Source: Coffea arabica
Lineage: Eukaryota; Streptophyta; Magnoliopsida; Gentianales; Rubiaceae
Direction: 5' to 3'
Assembly: GCF_036785885.1 (NCBI RefSeq)
Contig: NC_092320.1
Coordinates: forward strand, 11,285,557 to 11,349,556
DNA: 64,000 bases
The stretch's first letter is position 1; each line of letters starts with the position of its first letter. Positions 48,384-60,784 of this stretch are shown piece after piece. The position numbers and the translations under genes are program-made. The notes below the pieces were generated by a model. It searched no databases and had not been told where the DNA came from. It was given only the letters and a program-made list of their open reading frames with translations.

Positions 48384-49331
48384 CACAGTTCAGCTGCTGA
48401 AAGTCCCAACAGCCGGCAAGTTCCGCCGGAGAATGAAAGCAGACCCAAAGTTTCCGAAAGTAGAAAGCTGCCCTGAACCAAACTAAGGATGTCCCATAAA
48501 CGTAACCAAACAGAATTTGAGCAAGTAAGAGTGGTCCGTGGTGGCGCGGGAATCCAGGATCAGGCAGAGCAGCTTAGATCACGTTGGTAGGAGAGGGAAT
48601 CTTGAAACTCGCCGGAAATTTTGACGCCAATCAAACCGGACCTGCTTTATAGTTTATACTAGTGCTCCGACAAGCCAGTTTTGTAATAAGAGTAGTAGGA
48701 GTGCTTGATAACGGCAGTTATGATGCAAGTACTTTTTTACATGGAAATGCTTAATGCTTTTAATGTATAAATAAATAATAAACTGTAATGAGCAGTAATT
48801 AATAATGGTAAAAATAATAACAATAATTTTGTAGTGCCCAAAAATAAAAGATAAAATGATAATAATAATTGTGTTGGATGCTGTTTTATGTCGGAGTTAT
48901 GGTGAGGTTGTGGTAGTTTTGAAAAAAAAAAAAAATTAAATTGTAAGGCTGTGATGTAACGTGGGCATAGTAATTTGTAAAGAATAGGCCGACATCATTA
49001 TTTAGAATATTATTGGTGAGGTCATTTGTCAAAGTCTGGTTTAATGAGTAGTGGAATTTTAAGCCGTGTTTTGTTGTGAGATGACATTTTGTTGATCGCT
49101 ATTGTTTTTTATGGAAAAATGATGATTTGGGTGATAAGGGAAAGAACTCGAAATCTCTCACGTACATTTTTTTTTTTAAAATAAAAATAAAAAGCACTAA
49201 TATGGATGATGAGGAAAGGATTTGGAATCTCTCATTGTTGATCACTATTGTTCTTTACCCGAAGCGGAGGGGAGGGGGGAGGGGGGAGGAAGGAGGAATT
49301 GGGTGATAAGACAAGGATTCGGAATCTCTTA

Positions 49332-49334
<3 letters not shown>

Positions 49335-49369
<35 letters not shown>
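49335..49369. repeat. (AT)n microsatellite
   Basis: About 17 uninterrupted AT units. Confidence 0.9.
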
Positions 49370-49374
<5 letters not shown>

Positions 49375-51715
49375 TTTAAAAAAATAGCACTAATATGTAA
49401 GGCTCAGTTCTACATAACATTACTAACAACTACTCAAAATTAAAAGAAATTAAACAATCTAAGCCTCCCAAAATTTTTCATATGACCTCTCACTTACATA
49501 TGCTAATACTAATTTGTTAACATTTCTTAATTTAAACACGTAAGAGTAGCTTGAAAGACATGTATAGACGAATTACATTATAGTAGCAATACAGTGCCAA
49601 CCAAAATCAATTTGAATTATAATGAAACAACCAGCTGATATTTAATGAAGTTAGAACTTGAACTTTGTGAGAATATTTTCACAATCACATCATGAGGGGT
49701 TTCTGTTTTGATACTCAATTAAGATGTTGGTTTTGAGACACTCACTTGTCTATGAGTTTTCTGTTTTAGCTCTGGAAGGAAGTTTACTAGCTGAAATCCA
49801 TGAAATATTAAAGTTTCAACTAATTAATCAAGATTGGACGTGAATTAACAACTTATTATTTTCAACTAGTCCCTATTTTTCTTTCAAATCATTGGAAAAG
49901 AATTATTGCTAATAAAGGGTCAGATTTGTTGGATTAAAAAGCGGCAGAATAATTCTCTCAACATATTTTTAGTTACCTCATATATATACATCACATTTTT
50001 CTATAAAAATTCTAAAAACTTAGCATCCAAACGAGGTAAGTTTTGGTGTTGTCTTTTCTATTGGTAGGGGATGAGTTTCTGGGAATTTGTTTCCTGTCCA
50101 TCAAATATTGTAATCAAGGCAAAACCAGCTATGCATGGAGTAAAAATCAAGGGAAATACGAAAGGGTAATTAGCTTTTAAAAAAGAAGAAACAAAGTGGA
50201 AGGAAAAACAAAGAAGAAACCGTGCTTGTACAACTTATTATCCCTTATTAATTAGCTTTTACCATTCAATGAAAGCCTACAAAATGTTCTTTTAATGCTA
50301 CTAACATGAATCATCCTCATCTTATGGTTACATTTATATATGTTTTTTTGTTCTTCTAATCCCTTTTCCAAGAATAATTATATATGTACCTAGAAGAACA
50401 GAAGGCTTGAACAATTTATTTATTTTTTTTAAATTTAACTTTTGATAAATTGATCATTCAACTTTTGCTGGTATTTAATGGCTTTTTGGACAAACAATAA
50501 TCCCTACCGATATACGCAAAGGATTCCTTTGACGACACTTTGAAAAATACTTGAGCATCACAATTAATTGGGAACCGCAGGACTAAATTTAATACAAGCA
50601 TTATGCTGTCTCCTCTAGTCTTCTTGAAAAAACTTTTTCACTTGGAGAAAGCTTCACGCTTCTACCTCATTGCATCTTTCTTTAGTACTACAACTTTTTA
50701 CTTTTGCATCAATCAATATATAATTCCCTCTGCAAAAGATTTTTCCAAGAGCCATGGCTATTATATATGATTCTTCAATTGTGAATGCAGTGCTTTGATA
50801 ACGTATCATAAATTAATTAATGTTTAACTTAATTGAAAAATGTAAAGAAAACGAACTTTATTAGCCACAAAGCCGCAAAAACTGGAGATTTTCACATGCC
50901 TTAAATCATGGAGTTTGGACATTATGATAATAATAATCATAATAATATTTCAACGCAAAGTACACAAAAAGAAGTTGTTCGAGCATCAGCTTAGAAAAGT
51001 TAGCAGTACTTTGTATAAAAATAGATAAAAACTTTAATTGTTTTTAATGCAATGTGTTTGACAATTGATAGGTTTTGTGCTGTATTCGATTGTTAAATAA
51101 ACAAGAAAAAGTAGTTTCTCTTAAGCAATGAGAAGGGAAAAAAATTCCTCAAAAAAAAAAAAGAAAAAAGAAAAAGAATTTGTGGACCATGTTGCTAAGC
51201 AACGTTAGTATATATGTCAAATTTCGTCATTGTTTGATGGATATAATATAGTTTACCCTGAAATCAGATGATTAAATAAGCTTAATACACCAGATGATGA
51301 TGATCAGAAATGAATTTCTGTAATGGCCCATGTCTGCATCACAAGGAAGCCGTCAATCCTTGAAAGTAAGGGAAAAATCCATGCATCGTCTAAGATGAAA
51401 GAGATCGATGCAGATTACTCCATGATGCACGATTCTTCCTCATCTTTGTTATCTCTATCAAGATTACTCCATGATGCATGTGGTCGAAATGGTACGAGGA
51501 GGTGCGTGTAAATAGAGATTTCATCGTGGAAGGTATTGTGCATTATTACGTGATACTATGGCATGATGTGATTTCACATATTTATTAGTCGCAATTTATT
51601 ACGAAATGATTAAAATTAATCCTCTTCATTTGGTGACTAATAAAATCGAAAACCCGTCTTGTAATTATTTTGTTCCAAAATGTGATTCATAAATTACTTA
51701 CTACAGTGGAGTACA

Positions 51716-52010
51716 GTGGCAATAGATCCTGTATCTTCACCACCGCCTTGGAATTTTTCAAACTGCAATTGTGCTCATGCAAACTGCACGGTGCAGTCGG
51801 CTGCAGTTTCAAGTTTGAAGCCGCAGGACGAAGAAGGAGCTCCCCCACCCCACCACCACCACCACCAGCAGCAGCAGCAGCAGCAACAGCAGCATGCAGA
51901 AGTCCCAAGAATCGATGATCGAAGAAGGGGAGCATGTGAGGGTTTGCAGCTTTTGTCGGGCCAACCACCGCCTTACCTCCGACCAGGATGTCAGGTTCAA
52001 TTTCTACTCC
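51716..52010 (+). other. Patch with weak coding character; unrecognised
   Basis: This stretch is less AT-rich than its surroundings and contains a (CAC)n(CAG)n run at 51856-51894. In one frame it reads MAIDPVSSPPPWNFSNCNC, then a His/Gln run. In another frame after the repeat it reads MIEEGEHVRVCSFCRANHRL, followed by a possible donor (ATGTCAG|GTTCAA at about 51992). I cannot place either in a family or find a convincing continuation. It may be a fragment, a small-protein gene or a non-coding transcript. Confidence 0.2.
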
Positions 52011-54616
52011 TTTTTGTCAAATATCCTGTGGCTCTCTGTATCACCTTTTCTTTTATTTATTATTGTTTTTTAATCACTGGTTCGTCCATTTGCTCAATCT
52101 CACCACAGTTTCTTTCTTTCTGACCCAAAAACCCAGTACTTTTATTGAAAAGAGAAAAATGGAAATTAAAACAAAAAAAAAAATTCAACCTGACGGACAT
52201 CGTAAACTGGGCTAGCTCTGGCTGCTTTGGCTGTACGGAATACGGAATTTCTTTAATCACTGCTGACAATGATGACATGGGTGCAGTGTGTGCTCTAGTT
52301 GCAGTAGTACTAGTTTGTAGTTTTGGTATTTGCCAATGCATCGGCGTAATATTATATTTATTGTCGTTCTTTCTTTCTTTGATTGGCGTAAGTTGCAATG
52401 CAGCATGTACTGAGGTTCTTCTGGATGGTGCTGTTTTTCATATGCTTAAAACTGATCAGTAAAAAACCATGCATGCATGCATGTTGAGAGATTTTCACAG
52501 GTTTTTTAGGATCGAATCCAGAGAGAATTGGAGATTCCTTTACCACTTTCCCCTTCCAGGTTCAGTCCATGCATGTCGCCTACTTCGGCTGCAGTGGTGT
52601 CTATCTCCTCTGTTGCAAAATCTTCTAGGGTTTAATTTGCTGTATGAAAAGAGCAACTCCGGATTCAGGAATCTTGATTTTGAAAGTCCCCCCCCCCCCC
52701 TCTCTCTGTCTCTCTTTTTAAAGAAAGATAAGATATAAGGAAGAATTTTGTATTGACGGTACGTTATCATTAAAATTGCACTATTATTTTTCTGATAGGG
52801 TTTTAATGGAAAAAAAAATCCTAAAAAAAAGGAAGAAGAAATTAAAGCTAGTAGCTAGTAAATCATGAATGTTGTTCAACTACGTAAACTGATGTGATTC
52901 ATGAAAATTTTGCACTAGCTACTGGCTAATTGTTTAACTACATTCATAATGAAAAACAAATAAATTAATGACTGCGTACGAACGTAGAGAAAAATCACTA
53001 GGAGAACAGCTGTTTTATTACGCCCAAATTAAACCAGACTCATTTCACTCTGCAGCTCTAACTTCTTTTCCTGTTTCTCAACGAGTGAAGAAGCTCAATC
53101 ATCCATCGGCAATTTTATTTTATTTGGGCTTTTGTTCGTTCTATGCAATTTCTGATGGGATTGGCATCGCAGAGATGATGAACAGAAAGGCATTGGAAGT
53201 TTGAGAAACGCGACAGTTGATTGATTATAATTGTATTTAGTCATAAAGCAAAACTTACAGCACTTGTTAAATTGGATAAAGGAGACAAGACATCACTAAT
53301 GCATGCATGGTCAGACATACATGGGATTATGTCTTCTTCTAGTCCAGTCCTAAAAGGGGAATATGCAGTTGTTTACACACAATCCACCTACCATAACAAG
53401 ATCACAAATTAAGTTGCAATTTTGATTTCTCACTTCAAAAAAACACACGATTATATCTTGTTGGTCACCATATCTTGTTTGCCGTGAGGGCAGAAAATCC
53501 TTGTCATATACTAACTTATGGACAGTCTCTGTCTTTTTTTTTTTGCCCCCAACTTTTTCAGGTACCCTTTGATGATCTCATTAAAAAAAAAAAAAAAAAT
53601 CATGTACGTTCACTCATTAGGATATTTAAAGGGGTCAACGAAATTGCAATGGATTTGTAATTCGGGAATTTTCAAGGCAGTTTATCTCAAGTAGGAAAAG
53701 TATTCCAAAAAGTTATCTTTTTTTCATAGCATCTCAAAAGAAAAAGCAAAAGCTGCGTCAGTGCTTCGATCCAAATCATATAAAAGACGCAGGAATCCCG
53801 AATATTGTCCAAATCTTCCAAACAAACAATAATAATATCACTAGCCTGTTCTGTGAATCCATCAAGAACAAACCCTTGAGTGATGATCTCCATATGTCAG
53901 TCAAAATAATCGATTCAAGGGCCTACTACTTTTCATTGTTATCATCTCAAAAGATATACATATATATATATAGTAGAGAAGGATGTGGTTACAGATTGAT
54001 TGAACATGAATGGTTGTAGAACAGAGGAATGACTCCGTCGGCACATAACATGCTTATTGAATGATACTTAGCAGCTGGTTAGGTTAGCACTAGCACATGG
54101 TCATCGGGTCATCGATCGCCATTAAATTTTAACAACGTTTCATTTAAAGTTTGTTTTGGAGAGAAAGAGAGAGAGAAGGAAGTAAAGCAAAAAGATGCAC
54201 GAAATCATTGGGGCATCTTTTGGAATGAAGTGCCTTTATAATTAACAAGCTAATCATAAGATTATTCCTTTGTTCAACTACCTTAAATTTGGACAGCTTT
54301 GCTTAAGTTCAATGCACTATAGCAATTTATGTTCGTATATTTGAAGACAACGACGGGACATATACATCCCTCCCGAGTAATCCGCTTGCTGTTAAAACAT
54401 CAGAGGCCCTACATATACATACATATATCCGAATTAATTAAACGCGTTCAAGAAAGTTGCTCTGGAGATGATCCAGTTACAGATCACTGTTACTGTATAT
54501 GTCTGTAATAATATGATACATTCATACTGCTAAGGCTTTAAAGGAGGAGTTGTATCAATTTACTCACCTTATTGTTGGACTTTATTCCACTCTCTTGTAC
54601 AGGAGTTCCTCAATTA

Positions 54617-54720
54617 TATACCAAGCAACCAAACCCCCCTACCCCTTCCCCCCCCCCTCCCCCCCACAAAAAAAAAAAAAAGGATAGCCCATGGAGTAGA
54701 GTAGAACATTCAAAGAACAT
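54617..54720. repeat. Direct repeat, copy 1 (flanks and enters a SINE)
   Basis: TATACCAAGCAACCAAACCC, a C-rich tract, an A run, then AGGATAGCCCATGGAGTAGA ... AAAGAACAT. The whole block recurs at 54893-54986 with only length changes in the homopolymers. Confidence 0.9.
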
Positions 54721-54892
54721 TCTTGTACAGGACTTTATTAAGGTCCCAAGTTCGAATCTCCATTTCGCTGGATTCCTCCGTGCACTTATCGCATTCAGGT
54801 CGGGTTGGAGCGTCGGGCTCGGGTCACAGGGGATTAGTCGGCCCTGTAAGAATTGACTCAGACATTCCTGTGTCGATAAAAAAATATATATA
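54682..54892 (+). mobile_element. tRNA-derived SINE, full length
   Basis: It begins GGATAGCCCATGGAGTAGAG with an A-box-like TAGCCCATGGAGTAGAG (54685-54701), has a B box GGTCCCAAGTTCGAATCTC (54742-54760), a GC-richer body (GGTCGGGTTGGAGCGTCGGG) and ends GTGTCGATAAAAAAA with an AT tail. The two pol III boxes, about 210-bp size and A-rich 3' end identify a SINE. Confidence 0.8.
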
Positions 54893-54986
54893 TATACCAA
54901 GCAACCAAACCCCCCTACCCCTCCCCCCACCAAAAAAAAAAAAAAAAGGATAGCCCATGGAGTAGAGTAGAACATTCAAAGAACAT
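54893..54986. repeat. Direct repeat, copy 2 (ends in a truncated SINE head)
   Basis: This is the second copy of the 54617-54720 block. Its last about 40 bp repeat the first 39 bp of the SINE (GGATAGCCCATGG ... AAAGAACAT) and then stop. Confidence 0.9.
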
Positions 54987-57887
54987 CTGCGAAACAGACA
55001 GTGCATATAATACTCAGCTACCTCTTATAAACACTTAGGAATATAATTGAGGGTAGTGATTCATTACTAGTTTTTCACCTAATTAAGATGAGCAGAAAAG
55101 GGCGAGTAGGGTCTACATATAAGATATAGTGCAGAGACTACTAATTAAACACGAGCTGAGATACTAGTATGAGTGTGTCCATGATTTTACAGGGAGAGAT
55201 GAGAAGATTTTGATAATAAAGAGAATGGAGCCATGCCATGCACTTAGCTCAACATCCAACAGGTGATACAACAATATCTCATATCTTAGGAGCTAGCTGT
55301 GGGATCGATGCTGGAGAAGTTTGGAAATCTTCTTCCCCCCCCCCCCCCCCCCCTTTTTTTGGTTATCTACTGAGGAAAGGAAAGGAAAGAAAAGCCACAT
55401 TCCATATGTTTCATATGTGGGACATTGCATTTAATTGCACCATTATAAGGTGGGGTTCAATCAATCACCTTCCACTCTGGCCTTCAACTTGAGCCCATAA
55501 TTATATATATACGGATATATTTAACAGATTGGCCTATGCCTGTGTAGGAAGGTGATTGAAAGTTGTGCGAGTGCGAGTGACTCTTTGACCCCAAGGTCAT
55601 GTGATTTTCTACAATTTTCATTTTATTGTTACTACACCACTGATAATTACGTGTGCATGCATGGTTCCACATGATGTGTTGTTATCTTCATCAATTGGAA
55701 TAAGATACAACATCAACATCTTAACAAATGATCAGTGGCAGAGCTAGGATGAAATTTCAGTAGGGCACAAGTAAAAGAAGATTATTTTAGTTCGGAAATA
55801 GATAATTTTTCGTAACTAATTATTGGAAAATTTTTAAAATACATTTTTTAAATCATTATTTTGTTCATATTACAAGAGTATTATAGCGAAGAATACAAAA
55901 TTTTTTTTTTTATTAACATTTATTCTATACGCACGTCAATAATATTCAAACATGCACACATTAAATGTACTACTATATATAAGAAGAGGTTAGTAATCCA
56001 CTAATACCTACAATCTGTTAATTGCGATATTAGTGGAGTAAGCTCCTTATAGAATTAGACTTGTGACCGATATTAAAATAATGACTTATATATATATATA
56101 TATCTATTATTTGTTTCTTTAGTTAAGATTCCCATGAAATTTATTATGTATAAGCACATATGTAAATTGACTTTTCACACGTTATTATGGGTAAAAATAC
56201 AATTTCCTAAATTCCAACACATATAACCAAAAATTCTCATTTGACAAGCGGGGGCACAGTTGAAAATTAATTGGATAGAGTCAAGATTTACAAAATGTCC
56301 CACTGGCCCGTATGTCTGTAAATGGTGGTAATTAAGAATAATTTTTAACTGTGGTATTCTGATGATGTTGAAGTTTCGGGACATTTATCTTTGACTTTCT
56401 ATATGCACCACTAGAATTTTGGTGTACACAAAATTTCAAATGGATCAATGAACTTAATTAATCATCAAAGATTAATTAATATGAACATTAATTCTAAGTT
56501 GAACAGCTGAAGTTGCCTGGACAGTAGTGATCCAGCTTTCAGACGGGGAAAGCGGAGAGACGAGTAGATGATGATTACTCTTGAAGAAGCGTGGTCGATA
56601 AATATCTCTTACTTTAGTTTAACCTGATTGAGCAGCACGTTTGCCGACCCCTTACAAGTTACGTCTATCATTAATTAGCAGATGTGGGGTGACTAACAAT
56701 CATGCTTAACGTCCATCTGATTAAACTCTGTCCGTTATATGCGAAGTTAATTGGACTTGATCAAAAAGATTTGTTATTTGTGCTGGATTTGAGTTCCTCC
56801 TTGATGGAAATAAATCAATCCATCGCCACTTTAGCCAGCAGGCACGACAATCAGAGAGAAGGAATTGACAAATCTTGACTTTTCAATGGACAATTTGGGG
56901 CATAATTAGCTTGGGAAAAAGAAATTATTCAATTGTTTCGAACTTTGTGTCCATCTTAATTGGACGACTTGATGACAAGACAAGCAAGCATAAAACACTG
57001 ATAGCTAGCAGATGAAATTGTAGAGCTTAGGAACTCCATCAGGGAGAAACTGCGGGATGTACATCACTTGCTGATTAGGTAGCCAGACTGTACTCCATTT
57101 GTAATGTACAACAAAAACAGCAGAAGTAATAGCAGTGATGGAGATGCATGGAACTGACGATCGAGAGATGTCGATGGTCATTCTAAGGATTAACAGTTTC
57201 TTGAAGTTTTGATTTGTTGCTTGCATGCACAAACAGAGAGGTAGGTTGCGTAAACTACCCACCTTAACTAATAGTAAAGTAGTAGTGTTTAATACTACTG
57301 CTAGTATGCGGTATCTTTTTCAAACAGAAGCATCTTCGGCTTCAATGCATGGATGGTTGTCTGCGTTTTACGTCGTTATAAAATTGATGATGATGATTTG
57401 AGCAGACAACGAAGGTACAAAGAGGCAGAAAAACATTATACAAACAGTGAAAGGTAAACAGGAAACAAGATTCACGGCATGAATAATTGAGGACTAGTGC
57501 CCATGTACAATATGCTAAAGGATGAAGGGACGCCCTTCCTTCCTTGACCTGCTTTTCTTAACTCTTTACTATTTCGGATTTCCTTTTTCTTTTTTCTCTT
57601 CTTTTTTTTTTTTTGGGTCGTTATTATTTCCATCATCAGCCACCCTCGTACAATCCATCTAACCCTATTTTCATGCAGAAGTCTGCTGCTGCATCTATAT
57701 ATATATATATATATATACATATACATGTCTGTCAATTAGAATCAACCAAGAAATGCATTTAACACCGACACACCGCCAAATTATACCATTCTTAATTCAC
57801 TACTACTGCTGCTGCTGCTATTAGATTCCTCTTCTTAATTAGCAGTTTCCTTTTTATTTTTCAGCAATTAATGTTCCATTATTGTCA

Positions 57888-57899
57888 TCCCACGTGGGA
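57888..57899. promoter_or_regulatory. Perfect palindromic G-box TCCCACGTGGGA
   Basis: A 12-bp palindrome centred on CACGTG, 32 bp before a TATA-like TTATAAAG (57931-57938) on the plus strand. No gene is recognised downstream before the transposon at 58179. Confidence 0.4.
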
Positions 57900-58178
57900 G
57901 TCGTCATTGCAGAGGATTATTACTCTGTACTTATAAAGATGGAACCAGTTGTACTTGAAAGTAGTAGGCTCTAACCCTTTTGTGAATAAAATTCCAGCGG
58001 CCACTGCCCAGCCGCCCCCCTAAAAACAGTTATGGTGCATGCAAGCACCGCCCCCTCTCAACTTGGTCAGAGAAAAACTTGATTTAGTTATGTTACCTTA
58101 TTTATCGTTCGTCTGCATTTTTCCAGCACTTTAATTATGCCGAATGACCTTTTAATACCATACAACATTTCTTCTACG

Positions 58179-59255
58179 CAGGCACGGATTTAAGGGGGGG
58201 GCTGGTGGGGGCTTAAGCCCCCCCCCAAGCCTCCGGAAAACCCCCTATATATAGGGGATTCCAAATGTTTGCTTCTAAAATGCAGTAGGTAACTAGGTAG
58301 GTAGGTAGGTACTACCTTTCTCTTCCTATGTGTCTCTTAGGATACTGGTATTATTGTCTGAAATTTTCAATAGTTATTTATGTTTTCACCTGCTGGTGAT
58401 GTAATAACTTGGATTTTCCTAAAATGTTTTGAGCAGGTCTGAACTCTGTAGTTATTCATCATATATTCTGGACTTTGTTAAAGCCTGTGAGACTCGGAAA
58501 CATAGAGCCTGGGAAACATAGCCTTTTTTTTTATTTCAGATGTTTGGTTGTTGGCAAAGTATTTTTTGTGCATCGCTGTCATGAACTATATGGTGGAGTG
58601 GGCTTTCTTTTGTTGATCAAGAAGCTTGCCAACAATAGTTGTTGGTGCTGTTATAAATGTATGTTCTGGAACAAAGAATGCTGTAAATGTATTTCCTGGA
58701 ATTTAGAAAAGTTCTTGATTTAACGCTTATGACATCCCTTGCACTTCAAGAAGAATTAAATTTGCAATTACTATCAAAGTTTTCCTGCTATTTCGCTTTT
58801 TGACCGCCTTAGTTTTTTATTTTATTTCGAATTCTGATCATGAAATCAATAAGCAGGGTGAGTGATAGATTATTGATAGTTTAGAGTATTTTTTTGGAGC
58901 ATTTTGAGATTTCCAAGAACTTATCAAATTCATATGAAAGGGGCAATTTTTAAACTATTTTAGTATGCGATGGGCAATTCTTAATCTATTTTTTTGAGCG
59001 GTTTATGCCTCCGAGTACTATACATATCTTGATAGGCCTTCTGTTTTCGTTGTTTCTTTTGTAGATTTGTAGATTTGGGTAAGTTACATACCCAAAAATT
59101 CAGAACAAATTTTTGGGTATGTATAATTATATGTTTTTATTATTTTTATAATTATTGATTCTAAATTTTACTTATTAAATATATTTATTTCGTCAAAAAA
59201 AAATTTTTTAATACACTTTAGCCCCCCCAAAAATAAATTTCTGGCTCCGTCCCTG
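58179..59255. mobile_element. 1,077-bp non-autonomous hAT-like transposon with perfect 8-bp TSD
   Basis: CTTCTACG directly flanks both ends (58171-58178 and 59256-59263). The termini CAGGCACGGA and, in reverse complement, CAGGGACGGA differ at one position. Both subterminal regions hold G/C runs (AAGGGGGGGGCTGG, and AGCCCCCCCAAAA on the right). A CAGGGRCGGA terminus with an 8-bp duplication is characteristic of plant hAT elements. The interior carries no recognisable transposase, so it would depend on one supplied elsewhere. The perfect duplication points to a fairly recent insertion. Confidence 0.9.
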
Positions 59256-60784
59256 CTTCTACGCATCAAATTACCACAAGTATAACAGTAATATTATTAG
59301 CTTTTCTTCAACTTTCCTTCTTTTTTTAGCAGATCAGATGACGAATTGATTGAAACCATGATAGTCATCTTTATCATGTTGGAACTTGGAAAGCCAATAT
59401 ATTTTGAGTGGGGGGGGGGAGAGGAATAAAAAGTGTGCAAGAAAGAGGCACAGCCGGACATTGAGGACCTGAAGTGGGCCTAGTCACGAGTGCATGGCCT
59501 GCAAATTAATGCACGCTGGCCCACCATCGATACTCAACAAGTCTTCGTTGCGGGCCCAGAAGAGATCCAACCAGGAGATGCTGGACCTACCTGACGTGGG
59601 AGATTGCATACCTCATCTTTGTGCTTGTGGATGCAGCTAATCTAACTCATTCTCTTTGGGTCCTGTGAGGGCCCACGTATGTTTTTGGTTGGAAACTGAC
59701 TGTTGGAGGGTGACTGGTTGAGGCTAGAGGGTTCGTCAAAGCCCATGGGTCCGTACACGATGGTGGTGCTGATGGAAGCCTAAATCAAGGCCCACAGATT
59801 TTGTGAATGTGATCTTATTTGGGATTGCGAATCTTAGATTTTTAATCTAATCTTGGCAGCAAACACCAGAAGCTCCTCCTATTACAGCGACGGTATATAC
59901 CAGCCTGCCCACCATGTCAAAAAGCGCAATCCTTGTGGAATGCAGCAGAATAGGACCATCAGAATTTGAATTCTGAGGGGCTTTGCACCTAAAAAGTTAC
60001 AGTGGGACGTCAATGGTTCAATTATGCCAAGAGACCAATTTTACCTTGGATTTCTCTAGCCATCTGGTACTCGCTTAACCTATTATCCGTATGCAATGCA
60101 GATACTAATAATTATTCTCGTCTCTTGCATTTATATACCTTTCATATTTAATCTTACCTACAATCTCTTGTATTTATTTACTTTTCTTAATTAATCTTAT
60201 ATTTTAAAAAATATAACACCTGAAATATATCTTAACAAGTGCCCTATTAGACAAACCATTTGACCTTTAACATTTGTCCACGTGAAGATCCAGTACAATC
60301 AGAAAACAAACTTTGCTCAGTCCCAGCCCTGCAGCACTAAGTGAAAGAACATGACTAGCTGAGAGAGTAAAAACCTGAGTGTCCCAGTTTGACAGTATTC
60401 ATTTGAATACAAAGAATATAATGCAATAAAAAGCTCCTAACACGCGCAGAAAGCACTAGATTTTGGGAATTACAGTGCCGACAATGTAAATGGCTAGAAA
60501 CCTGCACTGTAGGTAATTTTCTACAAAATATCATGGCACTCAAGGCATAATGGTAAACACGCCTTCACCTGACGAGAGAATCATATCCGCACCAGCATTT
60601 TCAACTCTCGCTGGACAGGCAGGAAAGAAATGCCCATGAGCTTCTTAAGGCTTCCACACCATACCTTGACAAGGTCAAATCCCTCGCAACATGAGCTTGT
60701 ATGAATGAGCATGCTGTGCAATTGTAACTTTGTCTACATAGCACATTCAAGGAGAGAGCACACGGCTTCCCAGTAACATGAGCA

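Larger units (their letters stand above)
48650..60784. other. Large intergenic interval between ARF and the RNA helicase
   Basis: About 12 kb with the ARF promoter at its left end and the helicase 3' flank at its right end. I recognise no conserved protein gene. Contents: an (AT)n run (49335-49369), a Q/H-codon-repeat patch near 51.7-52.0 kb, a SINE locus (54617-54986), homopolymer C tracts (about 54650 and 55336-55353), a palindromic G-box (57888-57899) and a hAT-like element (58179-59255). The remainder is AT-rich and featureless to me. Confidence 0.55.

Noticed and set aside
54610-54975. Several 76-121-aa frames around 54.6-55.0 kb
   Set aside because: They are produced by the SINE and the C/A homopolymers of the direct repeat.
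57005-57262. 85-aa minus-strand frame (MGSLRNLPLC...)
   Set aside because: No recognisable motif, splice partner or promoter; chance frame length for this base composition.
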